A stretch of 40,020 bases of DNA from Acidimicrobiaceae bacterium (GTDB taxonomy: Bacteria > Actinomycetota > Acidimicrobiia > Acidimicrobiales > RAAP-2): positions 1 to 40,020 of the forward strand of contig PMLV01000242.1 in the NCBI GenBank assembly GCA_003160635.1, written 5' to 3'. Below, one piece after another: positions 23,366 to 31,729 of this stretch. The position numbers and the translations under genes were made by a program. How positions within the stretch are numbered: the first letter of the stretch is position 1; every line of letters begins with the position of its first letter. The notes beneath the pieces are model-generated. The model searched no databases. It was not told the origin of the DNA and worked only from the letters and a program-made list of their open reading frames with translations.

Positions 23366-25516
23366 ATGAGTGGACAAGGCAAAGGCCGAGGACATCACCG
23401 CAAAGGCCGGGGGCAATTGACGGCCGTCACCGGACGCCTCGGGGCGGCGCTGGCGGCGGCGCTGCTCGTGGTGCTCGGAGTAGGGCTGCCCGCCTCCGCA
23501 ACGCTCACCACCACCACCACCACCCTTGGGTCCTCGCTAAACCCCTCGACTGTCGGCCAGAGTGTCCTCTTCACCGCCACGGTCAGCCTCGGCTCCAGCC
23601 CGACCGGCACCGTGGAATTCTTCGACAACGGCAGCACGATCACCGGCTGCGAGGGGGTGACACTCACCGCCGACGTGGCGACCTGCTCCACGGCGGCCCT
23701 CCCGGTGGGCAGCAGTCAGGCCATAACCGCCGCCTACAACGGCGATACCAACAACGCGGCCAGCACCAGCAACACGGTGAACCAAACGGTGAACCCTCCC
23801 ACCACCACCACCACCCTTGGGTCCTCGCTAAACCCCTCGACTGTCGGCCAGAGCGTCCTCTTCACCGCCACGGTTACCGGCTCCAGCCCGACCGGCACCG
23901 TGGACTTCTTCGACAACGGCAGCACGATCACCGGCTGCGAGGGGGTGACACTCACCGCCGACGTGGCGACCTGCTCCACGGCGGCCCTCCCGGTGGGCAG
24001 CAGTCAGGCCATAACCGCCGCCTACAACGGCGATACCAACAACGCGGCCAGCACCAGCAACACGGTGAACCAAACGGTCAACACTCCGGTGGTGGTGTCG
24101 CCCACCTCCACCACGTTGACCTCCTCTACCAACCCCTCCACGTTCGGCCAGTCGGTCAGCCTGACTGCCACCGTGACCCCAGTCGGGGGCGGTACGCCTA
24201 CCGGCAACGTGGAGTTCTTCGATGGCACCACGCTGCTCGGCACATTCGCCCTCGGAGGTTCGGGTCTGTCCACTTCGGCATTGGCGCCCAATCAAGCCGA
24301 ACTATCGACCTCCGCGTTCAGCCAGGGAACGCACTCCATCACCGCCGTCTACAGCGGTGACTCGCAGGACAAGCCGAGCACGGCATCCCCGCTCATCCAG
24401 GTGGTGAACCCTCAGGCGCCGCAGCTGCCGGCGACCACCACCACGCTGACCTCGGCGGCGAACCCGTCGGTCGTGGGTCACCCGGAGAAGCTGACTGCCA
24501 CCGTGACCACGACTTCCCCGGGAGGTTCGATCACCGGAACAGTCCAGTTCTTCGACGGCAGTATCTCGCTCGGCACCGTTCCGTTGGCGGGCAATCAGGC
24601 GGTGGTATCTATCGAGGCGACGGTGCCGGGCACGTACGTGCTCACCGCCTCCTACAGCGGTGACGCGGCCAATGCACCCAGCACGTCGAGCCCGGTGGAT
24701 CAAGTGGCGCTCGGGCTCGGTCAGGCTGGCTCACATGGCTATTGGCTGGTCGGTTCCGATGGAGGCATCTTTACCTTCGGATCGGCGCAGTTCTACGGTT
24801 CGACGGGCGCCCTCAAGTTGCAGCGTCCCGTCGTTGGTATCACGCCAACGAGTGACCTTGGGGGCTATTGGCTGGTTGCTTCCGACGGCGGCATCTTTAC
24901 GTTCGGCGATGCCGGGTTCTTCGGATCGATTCCCGGGCTGGGCTTTGCCCCAGCGGGGACTGGTGCGGCGAAAGAGCTGAACGCACCTATCGTCGGCATG
25001 GTCCCCTCTTCGGATGGTGGCGGGTACTTCATGGTCGGATCTGACGGCGGTGTGTTTGCCTTCGGCGACGCCAAGTTCGAAGGATCATGCCCCGGTATCG
25101 GCGGGTGCTCCGGTGCAGCTGTGACCGTCATGCCCGATGCCACCGGTAATGGCTACTGGCTCGTCACGGCGACAGGCCACATCTACACCTTTGGAAACGC
25201 CGCCTACTACGGCGCCCCGGGGCCTCAAAGTGTGCCGGTCACTTCAGCCGTGCGGACGGCGGACGGAAAGGGCTATTGGATTCTCTTCTCTAATGGTGCC
25301 ATCGCTAGCTACGGCGATGCAGGCAACTTCGGAAGCCCAATTGGAGCCTTTGGGGGCCAGAATCCAGCCACGGCGATATTTGCCACAGCCGACGGCCAGG
25401 GGTACTGGGTGGCCTCAGCCAATGGGTCGGTCTACACCTACGGGGACGCACAGTTCGCGGGCTCGATGGCGGGCACCAAACTGAACGGAGCGATTATCGC
25501 TGGGACGGGGTTTTAA
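23366..25516 (+). CDS. Secreted Ig-like-repeat protein with C-terminal propeller-like repeats
   Basis: A 716-residue exported protein. A basic N terminus with a hydrophobic core (GAALAAALLVVLGVGLPASA, about residues 28-47) acts as signal peptide. Four Ig-like (Big_3_5-type) domains follow, each starting with a TTTTLxSSxNPS strand and ending with xYxGD; the first two are almost identical. The C-terminal part (from about residue 450) has six to seven repeats of GYWLVxSDGGIFTFGDAxFxGS, probably a beta-propeller. No sortase motif, LysM or membrane anchor is visible. It stands alone, convergent with the histidine kinase. Likely a surface or matrix protein, perhaps binding carbohydrate or another cell; no enzymatic motif seen. 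Confidence 0.88.
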   Translation: MSGQGKGRGHHRKGRGQLTAVTGRLGAALAAALLVVLGVGLPASATLTTTTTTLGSSLNPSTVGQSVLFTATVSLGSSPTGTVEFFDNGSTITGCEGVTLTADVATCSTAALPVGSSQAITAAYNGDTNNAASTSNTVNQTVNPPTTTTTLGSSLNPSTVGQSVLFTATVTGSSPTGTVDFFDNGSTITGCEGVTLTADVATCSTAALPVGSSQAITAAYNGDTNNAASTSNTVNQTVNTPVVVSPTSTTLTSSTNPSTFGQSVSLTATVTPVGGGTPTGNVEFFDGTTLLGTFALGGSGLSTSALAPNQAELSTSAFSQGTHSITAVYSGDSQDKPSTASPLIQVVNPQAPQLPATTTTLTSAANPSVVGHPEKLTATVTTTSPGGSITGTVQFFDGSISLGTVPLAGNQAVVSIEATVPGTYVLTASYSGDAANAPSTSSPVDQVALGLGQAGSHGYWLVGSDGGIFTFGSAQFYGSTGALKLQRPVVGITPTSDLGGYWLVASDGGIFTFGDAGFFGSIPGLGFAPAGTGAAKELNAPIVGMVPSSDGGGYFMVGSDGGVFAFGDAKFEGSCPGIGGCSGAAVTVMPDATGNGYWLVTATGHIYTFGNAAYYGAPGPQSVPVTSAVRTADGKGYWILFSNGAIASYGDAGNFGSPIGAFGGQNPATAIFATADGQGYWVASANGSVYTYGDAQFAGSMAGTKLNGAIIAGTGF
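23508..24088 (+). repeat. Near-identical tandem Ig-domain repeat (two units, about 291 bp)
   Basis: The segment containing CCTTGGGTCCTCGCTAAACC at about 23524 recurs at about 23815, and the rest of each unit is almost base-identical; the main difference is a few bases around 23583/23874 (three-base deletion). The third and fourth Ig domains are much more diverged. This points to recent duplication or gene conversion, and such units can change in number by slippage or recombination. Confidence 0.9.
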
Positions 25517-25569
25517 GCAGAGTTACCGCAAAGGTGGCTTGTTCGCTGGGGCGAGGTTGGACATGGCCC

Positions 25570-25660
25570 AGTATCCAACCCACAGTGTGAGGGATACGGG
25601 CTGTATACGCTTTATAACGAACATTCCCCTGCCCCAGACTCTCGGGTTTCGGGTTCGAGC
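25570..25660 (+). repeat. tRNA-Lys 3'-half repeat, copy 3 (degenerate)
   Basis: It begins AGTATCCAACCCA exactly as copy 1, with a 6-bp stem GTATCC (25571-25576) / GGATAC (25592-25597). Then come TCCCCTGCC, a shortened GACTCT, and GGTTTCGGGTTCGAG, after which the T arm and acceptor break off. About 70 bases of the middle and nine bases of the anticodon region are missing compared with copy 1. Same orientation as copies 1 and 2. Confidence 0.6.
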
Positions 25661-25700
25661 TCAGATCTTCCCCGTCGAACTCGTCACATTCGCGCCTTCG

Positions 25701-27068
25701 TCAAGCGGGTGGGCTCGAGACCTCGGTTCTCGTCGTCGCCGGCAATCGGATGACAAATCGAGCGCCATGCGTCGTAGTGGCCTCGACCCACACGCGTCCA
25801 CCATATGTCGTCACGATCTCGGACACGATCGCCAATCCGAGACCTGTGCCTCCGTTGCTCCAGTTTCTCGCGCTGTCGATCCGGGCAAAGCGTTCGAAGA
25901 CGATGTTCCGCATTGGTTCAGGAATCCCGGGACCATCATCGGCCACGGCGAGCCACACGTGATCGCCTCGTTCGGCAACGCTGTACTCAATCCGACTCTC
26001 CGCATACCGAACGGCATTGGACGAAAGATTCTCGACGATGCGCATCATGTCGACTTCTCTGGCCAGAACCTGTCCGCCCGACACATTGGAAGCGTCGATG
26101 GTCAGTGATGTGCGTTTGCGGAGCTCGTTCACCTGCAGCAGGACCAGTTCATCGAGATCAATCGGCCGCAGAGGAAGCTCGTTTCGAGGACCTCCGATCG
26201 AATCCAATGTCAACAGGCCGTCGGCCATAAAGTCGAGGCGTTGGAGAGCGCTCAGCGCGACCTCATGACTACGTTCCATTCCCCCTACGGTGTGATCACT
26301 GGTTTCGAGCGCTCCCCTAATGGCGGCAATCGGGCTTCGCAGCTCATGACTGGCATCGGCGATGAACCGGCGCTCCCTTTTCATGGCCGCCTGCATCCCT
26401 TGGAGCATTTGGTTCATCGTGTCAACGAGGCGATCAAGTTCGTCCCCGCTTCTCGGACTCGGAAGGCGCTCATCGAGATCCTTGGCCGAAATGTCGGCAA
26501 CGGCCCGCCGAACGACCTCCACCGGTTTCATGGCTCTGCCAACGACAAGCCAGATCAGCCCCCCCAGGGCAAACGCAAGGATAGGGAGCACGATCTCAAG
26601 GAGCTCCGTCAAGGAGTTCTCGGCTTCGACGATCTGGTTGATCACCTGGTATTCCACCAGTATCGGCGCCGACCGGCCTCCCAATTGCAACTCGAGCGTC
26701 CTCAGATGTCCGAATCGCCGGTTGTAGATGGTGGACAGCCGTGGTGTCGGTCCCGCGGGACTCACCTGGATGAGGGGTGGCATGCCCGCAAGATTGGTAC
26801 TCGATCCCAAGAGTGTCCCGTTTGCCAAGAAGAACTGTCCTAACTGACCTGCCGGAGTCGACGCCGGGGGATAGTGATGGCTGCGGAGTTGGGTCTTGAC
26901 GTAGGCGGATTCGTTCACGAGACTCCGATCCACCTGCTGGACGAGGTGGCTCTTGACCGATTGCAGTAAGACGAGGGCGACAACGAAGAGAACCGCCACC
27001 ACCACGACCATTGCCATCGCTGTTATCCGAAATCGAATGGATCGGAGGATGGCCCACCGGGTCCTCAC
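25701..27068 (-). CDS. Sensor histidine kinase (HAMP, HisKA, HATPase_c)
   Basis: A 455-residue membrane sensor. Transmembrane helix at about 14-36, an extracytoplasmic sensor region of roughly 120 residues, second helix at about 157-177, HAMP (to about 230), phospho-acceptor His241 in ADASHELRSPIAAIRG, N box NLSSNAVRYA, and ATP-lid motifs DDGPGIP and GTGLGLAIV. The GTG start overlaps the response-regulator stop (GTGA), so the pair is coupled. The extracellular domain carries no domain I recognise, so the signal is unknown. Convergent with the Ig-repeat gene across the third tRNA-Lys repeat. Confidence 0.95.
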   Translation of the reverse strand: MRTRWAILRSIRFRITAMAMVVVVAVLFVVALVLLQSVKSHLVQQVDRSLVNESAYVKTQLRSHHYPPASTPAGQLGQFFLANGTLLGSSTNLAGMPPLIQVSPAGPTPRLSTIYNRRFGHLRTLELQLGGRSAPILVEYQVINQIVEAENSLTELLEIVLPILAFALGGLIWLVVGRAMKPVEVVRRAVADISAKDLDERLPSPRSGDELDRLVDTMNQMLQGMQAAMKRERRFIADASHELRSPIAAIRGALETSDHTVGGMERSHEVALSALQRLDFMADGLLTLDSIGGPRNELPLRPIDLDELVLLQVNELRKRTSLTIDASNVSGGQVLAREVDMMRIVENLSSNAVRYAESRIEYSVAERGDHVWLAVADDGPGIPEPMRNIVFERFARIDSARNWSNGGTGLGLAIVSEIVTTYGGRVWVEATTTHGARFVIRLPATTRTEVSSPPA

Positions 27069-27838
27069 TGCGTACCCTGAATACAGAATCGATATCCAAG
27101 ACCATGGACGGTCTCGACGATCTTCCGACCGAACCGCGGCTCCAACTTCTTCCTTAGGTGCCGCACATACACTTCCGCAATGTTGCGATCCCCCTCGAAA
27201 TCCGGTCCCCATATTCCAACAACGAGATCTCCCTTATCGACGACCGACCCCTCAGCCCCCATCAGGTGGGCCAACAGCTCGACTTCGCGCCCCGAGAGTT
27301 GCACTTCTGTCGAGCGGTAGACGCAGACGTGCCGCACGGGGTCCAACGTGACGCCGTCGACCGTCAAACTCGCATTTCTGAACAGCTTGGAGCGACGAAT
27401 CAACGCTCGGACGTGAGCCAGGAACACGACCATCGAGACTGGCTTGGTGAGGTAGTCGTCGGCACCAGTGTCAAGGCTCTCGGCCTCGTCCCACTCCCCA
27501 GCTTTGGCAGTGACCATCAGGATTGGCATCATGAGTCCGCATGCTCGAATGTCGGCACATACCCGAAACCCACTCATGGCCGGCAACATGATGTCGAGCA
27601 CCACGAGGTCGTATGCACCCGAGCGCGCATTCTCGAATCCTGTTATCCCATCCAACGCGACGTCACATTCGAAGTCAGCTGCCTCCAACGCACGGCGCAG
27701 ATTGTCGGCCAAGACCCAATCGTCCTCCACAACCAGGATCCGCAACTTGCCGTGCCTCCCAACTGAGCTCCGAGGCGCCTCTCGGAGCATCAGGCGATGG
27801 TACTGCTCGACCTGGCTATTGGCATTTTCGCATTTCAC
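27065..27838 (-). CDS. OmpR-family response regulator
   Basis: A 257-residue regulator: receiver domain from about residue 32 (ILVVEDD, phospho-acceptor Asp82 in LVVLDIMLP, Lys132 in LTKP) and a C-terminal winged helix with LSGREVELLAHL and YVRHLRKKLEPRFGRKIVET. The N terminus carries about 30 extra residues before the receiver; a shorter start at a later ATG (residue 17) is possible, but GAGG lies in front of the first ATG. It precedes and overlaps the kinase. Candidate binding boxes occur just upstream of its own start and of the divergent SGNH gene. Confidence 0.95.
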   Translation of the reverse strand: MKCENANSQVEQYHRLMLREAPRSSVGRHGKLRILVVEDDWVLADNLRRALEAADFECDVALDGITGFENARSGAYDLVVLDIMLPAMSGFRVCADIRACGLMMPILMVTAKAGEWDEAESLDTGADDYLTKPVSMVVFLAHVRALIRRSKLFRNASLTVDGVTLDPVRHVCVYRSTEVQLSGREVELLAHLMGAEGSVVDKGDLVVGIWGPDFEGDRNIAEVYVRHLRKKLEPRFGRKIVETVHGLGYRFCIQGTQ

Positions 27839-28149
27839 GCCTCATTCTGAATCAACGTTCAGAACTTCCGAATCGACGGCCTGGGGGACCCTGGACACCA
27901 AGGGACGACACGATTTCAGCCAACCTCAGCTCGACCGCTCGAGTTTCGGGTGTCTCTCGAGCCTCTTCGGTCTTTCATTCCCCGACTGCCTGAAACTACG
28001 TTCAGCAACTTTAGCTGCGTTCAGATGGCCGCGTCGTCCGTATCGTGGAGATCACTACCGTCGCGCGAATGAGGCGCCATGCCTGACCATGAAGCCACCC
28101 ACTCACCTGTGCCGCACCTCTCTCGACTCAATGGCACTTGACGTAACCA
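27839..28149. promoter_or_regulatory. Divergent control region with repeated CTGAA-N6-TTCAG boxes
   Basis: Box 1, TTCTGAA-N6-TTCAGAA (27845-27864), lies next to the regulator start. Box 2, CTGAA-N6-TTCAG (27990-28005), and the partial box 3, CTTTA-N6-TTCAG (28010-28025), lie nearer the SGNH gene. All three contain CGTTCAG, and boxes 2 and 3 are 20 bases apart, two helical turns, as expected for tandem OmpR-type binding. No gene is present. Confidence 0.6.
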
Positions 28150-28875
28150 ATGAGAAGGAACGTGTCGAGAACCGCCCTGGGCGTGCTGTTGCTTGTGTTC
28201 GTGCCCGCCGCGGCTGGGGCGATTTCATTCACGACCAGTGCTGCTGTCGGCAACACGCCCGCCGTTGCTGTTGTGGGAGACTCGCTCGCCTGGCAGGCCG
28301 ACTCGTCGATTGAGAGCGATCTATCGCAGTCCGGCTACGTGGAACGGGTATCGGTCAACCCTGGCCATGCGCTGACATCGGCCTGGGCTCAAAACAAGGC
28401 AATTGGATACCTTCAACAAAAGCGTTTCGGGGTTATCGTCATCGAGACGGCGTCGAACGATTCCTTTGAGATTGCGAGGGCGGAAGAGTCGGTCTCCGAG
28501 TATTCGGATTCATTGGCAAGGCTCCTGGGTGCGGCAACCGGGCGATGCGTGGTCGTGGTCAACGCAAAGGTGGGAGTCACCCCCTTTTACTATCGACCGG
28601 GTGATGCCCTAGCGGTAAATCGGGTCATCTCCCAATTGGCTGTCAAGCATTCAAACGAGCGAATTGTCGAATGGAATGGATTGGCGCAGACTCACCGCTC
28701 GTGGTTCCGTTCGGACCTCTTGCACTTCACCTCCAAGACGCCTCGCGCCCTGCTGGCGAGCGATCCACCTCCCTCCTCCGATCAGAGTGCGGGTGATAAA
28801 GCGTTTGCCCGGGCGATTGTCGCAGGAGTTCGGTCCTGCCAAGGCTCGCAGAGGAATGTGACCGCCATCGAATAA
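28150..28875 (+). CDS. Secreted SGNH/GDSL-type hydrolase
   Basis: A 241-residue protein with a signal peptide (basic start, then LGVLLLVFVPAAAGA) and an SGNH fold: block I AVVGDSLAWQ with the catalytic serine, block III around ETASNDS, and a late SDLLHFTSK giving the Asp-x-x-His pair. Exported members often act on acyl groups of cell-wall polymers or glycans, but the substrate cannot be read here. It is divergent from the two-component system and shares a control region with repeated boxes, so it is probably a target of that regulator. The ribosome binding site is weak. Confidence 0.82.
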   Translation: MRRNVSRTALGVLLLVFVPAAAGAISFTTSAAVGNTPAVAVVGDSLAWQADSSIESDLSQSGYVERVSVNPGHALTSAWAQNKAIGYLQQKRFGVIVIETASNDSFEIARAEESVSEYSDSLARLLGAATGRCVVVVNAKVGVTPFYYRPGDALAVNRVISQLAVKHSNERIVEWNGLAQTHRSWFRSDLLHFTSKTPRALLASDPPPSSDQSAGDKAFARAIVAGVRSCQGSQRNVTAIE

Positions 28876-29024
28876 TACGGGATCGGCTCATGCTCTTGAC
28901 GGGAATACGTCGAATGGTCCACCTGCGGTTGATCGAGACCGTGCTTGCTCTTACTGAGAAGATTCTCGACGTTCCGGCGCAAGTCTGTGCTGCATGCCAT
29001 GTCGCAGAAATACTTGTTAAGGCG

Positions 29025-30617
29025 CTAGCCGCCGATCGACGATTGCTTGGCCACCCTGTCGAGAACCTTTGCATCGGCCGGTAGCAGGTAGCCCTTTCCC
29101 ACATCAGCAGCAACCGCTTGGTCCCACTTCCTCACGAATGTTCCATGTGTCGGGTAGAGATGTGCAAGCTTGGTCGTGCTGAACGGAATGGTCGCGCCGA
29201 AGAGCTTGCAGAACCCGCCCGCGGCGCTGGAGGTGTCTCCTGTTCCATTCACGACGGCGATTGGTGCAGCGACCTGGGGCGTGCGGATCCCGCCTGCGGC
29301 CTCTCCATTTTTGTTCCTCACGAATGACGACGAGCTGGCAATGTCGAGCCGCGGTGACTGGAGCGGGGGCCTGCCGGTGATGATCCAGTTGTTGAGGGCG
29401 ACCATTGCGGCCCGGAGCTCATAGGTATGAGCCCCAGCGTTGAGTGGGACAGGGCATCCGATTGCACCATTGTCGAAGGAAGACACGGTGTTGATCATCG
29501 TGTCGAACGTCTTGACATCTGCGCTTCCGTTACCCGTGTCGGTCATCGATTCCACCAGGCCGTACGTGTCGTAGTGGGCGGTTCCGGCCACCTCCCACTC
29601 GCGGATGTATTTCGTGGGGGGCTGGCGGGCGGGAAGGTACCCGAGAACGAGTAAGTCTGCTTCGGTCTCGAACATCATGACCGGTACGTGCGAATCAGTG
29701 CGGACGAACGTCGTCGCGGGAGGGTTGATAGCGGGTTGGGGAGCCTGGGATAGCGCCGAACCAGTTCCGCCGCGACTGTAGACGAAGTAGCCGTTGTAGA
29801 TGCCTTGTGATCGGTGTCCCAAGGCATCGATGTAGGTCACGAGCCGGGAGGCGGACTGGGATTCTCCGAGGGCGATGAGTCGCTTCGGTTCGACGCCGAC
29901 GAGCACGAGGCTGGCGTCACGACGGATGGCAGCACCAGCCTGCTCGAAGATGCTGTAGGAGAAGCTGTCACCGGGGTGCTCGAGCGAGCTATAGCGAGCC
30001 GGGTCGGCACCCTTTATGCCTCCGGCTTGACCCGAGGTCGCTCCGAGCGAGCCGGCCGCACCAACGATGCCGGCGGCCTGGGCGCTCACCCCGATGTAAA
30101 TCATGCCGCTCCTGATCATCTGCATGTGATCCGTCAGCCATGCCGCCGCTGCGTCGACGCCACCACTGACGTTCAGCCACTCCACGACCACGGTGCCGTC
30201 GAATCGCTTGGGGTTGATCGGCCGGTACACCACCATGCGCGTCTTGTAGGGCGCCGAGCTGGCAGCGGTGACGTTCCACCGCCCGTTGGAAGTCAAGGGC
30301 GAAGCACTCGCATAGGCGGTGGCGGTGCCCGATACGAAGTACTCACTCTGTTCGTAGCCAACGGTCTTCAGATTGAAGCTCGTCGTGCCAATCAGGTCGA
30401 TCCCAGTCCCGCCGGTCACCGGTCCGGTGACCGTGGCCTGCGGGACACTCACCGGTACCGAGAGCACTGCCGCACCTGCGCTTCGCACCGGATTCGGCGA
30501 CCCTCCGAGCGCGCCCACAACCACGACGAGACTGAGTGTTCCTGCGATGCGACGAAGCGCGGGTCGCGGGTTGCAACAGCAATGGCCTGCCCGGACGATG
30601 ATTGTTCTTGCCGTCAC
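29025..30617 (-). CDS. Secreted alpha/beta hydrolase domain-containing protein (PF20091-like)
   Basis: A 530-residue protein of the same family as 708-2168. A signal-like segment (GTLSLVVVVGALGG, residues 26-39) suggests export. YEQSEYFVSGTATAY (88-102) and YKTRMVVYRP (124-133) are family blocks, and the nucleophile elbow is the usual GESQSA with Ser253; VMMFETEADLLVLGY and EVAGTAHYDTYG could supply the acid and histidine. Start GTG 30617, preceded by a GGGGGG stretch. It lies downstream of a TetR gene on the same strand, with paired operators in the gap. Substrate unknown; ester or lactone hydrolysis is inferred. Confidence 0.85.
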   Translation of the reverse strand: MTARTIIVRAGHCCCNPRPALRRIAGTLSLVVVVGALGGSPNPVRSAGAAVLSVPVSVPQATVTGPVTGGTGIDLIGTTSFNLKTVGYEQSEYFVSGTATAYASASPLTSNGRWNVTAASSAPYKTRMVVYRPINPKRFDGTVVVEWLNVSGGVDAAAAWLTDHMQMIRSGMIYIGVSAQAAGIVGAAGSLGATSGQAGGIKGADPARYSSLEHPGDSFSYSIFEQAGAAIRRDASLVLVGVEPKRLIALGESQSASRLVTYIDALGHRSQGIYNGYFVYSRGGTGSALSQAPQPAINPPATTFVRTDSHVPVMMFETEADLLVLGYLPARQPPTKYIREWEVAGTAHYDTYGLVESMTDTGNGSADVKTFDTMINTVSSFDNGAIGCPVPLNAGAHTYELRAAMVALNNWIITGRPPLQSPRLDIASSSSFVRNKNGEAAGGIRTPQVAAPIAVVNGTGDTSSAAGGFCKLFGATIPFSTTKLAHLYPTHGTFVRKWDQAVAADVGKGYLLPADAKVLDRVAKQSSIGG

Positions 30618-30635
30618 CTCGACCCCCCACTGAGA

Positions 30636-30673
30636 TGTTGACAGATTCTGTCAACATTGGCGGATTATGTCAA
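30636..30673. promoter_or_regulatory. Two tandem TetR-type operators upstream of the hydrolase
   Basis: TTGACAGATTCTGTCAA at 30638-30654 is a perfect inverted repeat (arms extend to 30636-30656). TTGGCGGATTATGTCAA at 30657-30673 is a second copy with 13 of 17 bases the same, exactly 19 bases on. They lie between the TetR gene and the hydrolase start, so TetR control of the hydrolase is the natural reading. Confidence 0.72.
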
Positions 30674-30775
30674 TACTCAGGCAGCGTGGTCCGCTGGGCG
30701 CGGTGATCAGGGCGTTCATCCGTGGGCGCCCTGCTGGGCGTGTCGACTTGTCGTAATCGGGCTCTTCGCGCGAGG

Positions 30776-31393
30776 TCAGTGGGCGGACCAAGTCTTCGGA
30801 TCCGCACCGATTCCCTTCTCAAGGACTTCGAGGCTGTCGGAGATGATGGTCGTCAAGTCACCGTCGTAGACGAACCAGTGTGTGTAGGCAGCCTGGATCA
30901 CACCTCCTGCTGCCGCGGCCAACATCGTGGGGACGAGACCCTCGCGCGGCAAACCCAGCCGTTTGCCGAAGAACTCGGCCATGACCGGCTGCGATTTGAG
31001 TTGGATCCCGCCAATGACCCCTTTCAACACGCTCGGGGTGGCGGCGACGACGGCGATCCACCGCCTGAGAACCACCAAGTCCTCTGCGGAAAGATGTTCT
31101 GCAAGCGCAATACGGAGCGATTGCACCGGCGATTCCTCGGCCGGACGGGCTGTCAGGGCGATTCGCAGGGCGTTGCTCCGCCTGTCAATCCTCACCTGCA
31201 GCACATCTTCTTTGGCGGGGAAGTAACGGTAGAACGTCCGCGGAGAAATCTGGGCCTCAGCGGCGATATCGTCGACGGTCACCTCTCCGAAGCCTTGCTG
31301 CTCGAACAACCGCAGGGCAACGTCCTCCAACGAAAGGATCATCATCTCCGAACGCTGCTCCCGCAGCCGAAGGGCAAGTGACTGAGAATCCAA
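30776..31393 (-). CDS. TetR-family transcriptional regulator
   Basis: A 205-residue regulator. The N-terminal helix-turn-helix (EDVALRLFEQQGFGEVTVDD, IAAEAQISPRTFYRYFPAKE) is followed by a full helical ligand domain ending in YDGDLTTIISDSLEVLEKG. Start TTG 31393 with CGGAG upstream; an ATG at residue 17 is an alternative but would cut into helix 1. It is the intact relative of the truncated gene at 3931-4197. It precedes the secreted hydrolase, with paired palindromes between, and probably represses it until a small lipophilic ligand binds (inference). Confidence 0.93.
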   Translation of the reverse strand: MDSQSLALRLREQRSEMMILSLEDVALRLFEQQGFGEVTVDDIAAEAQISPRTFYRYFPAKEDVLQVRIDRRSNALRIALTARPAEESPVQSLRIALAEHLSAEDLVVLRRWIAVVAATPSVLKGVIGGIQLKSQPVMAEFFGKRLGLPREGLVPTMLAAAAGGVIQAAYTHWFVYDGDLTTIISDSLEVLEKGIGADPKTWSAH

Positions 31394-31729
31394 CTTCGTC
31401 TCCGATCGATCCCATTTCCGCTATTCCTGGAATGTGCGGGCCACAAATTCGAGCAAGACACAAGTTAACGTCTGGGATCGGTGAGCGCTCCTTCCGTCGT
31501 GGGCTGGAGCGATACCCGGACCCGAAGGGGGTTGTGAGACGATTCTCAGCGCAAAGCTGATAATTGCGTAAAGGCTGAGTTTGGCAGGCGCAGTGCGGTG
31601 CCAATGCGGGCGGATTGGCCCCTGCCCCAGTCACATAACCAGACCCTTTTTGGGCAATTTGTGTCCTATGATCAACCTTCGTTGTCCTTCCGTAGGCCGA
31701 TTCGAAACGGGTCTGCCAAGGAGACCGTG
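31394..31729. other. Divergent intergenic region, TetR / PAS-GGDEF
   Basis: No gene. TATGAT at 31667-31672 could be a -10 element for the GGDEF gene, though no good -35 stands at normal spacing. CCC-TTTTT-GGG near 31644-31654 can form a small hairpin. AAGGAG just before 31730 is the ribosome binding site. Confidence 0.4.

Noticed and set aside
23508-24088. CRISPR array
   Set aside because: The regular repetition is in-frame duplication of an Ig-domain coding unit of about 291 bp; no short repeat/spacer pattern and no cas genes occur.
31619-31630. Further copy of the tRNA-Lys repeat
   Set aside because: CCCCTGCCCCAG is shared with copy 3, but only 12 low-complexity bases match and neither hairpin nor T arm is present.
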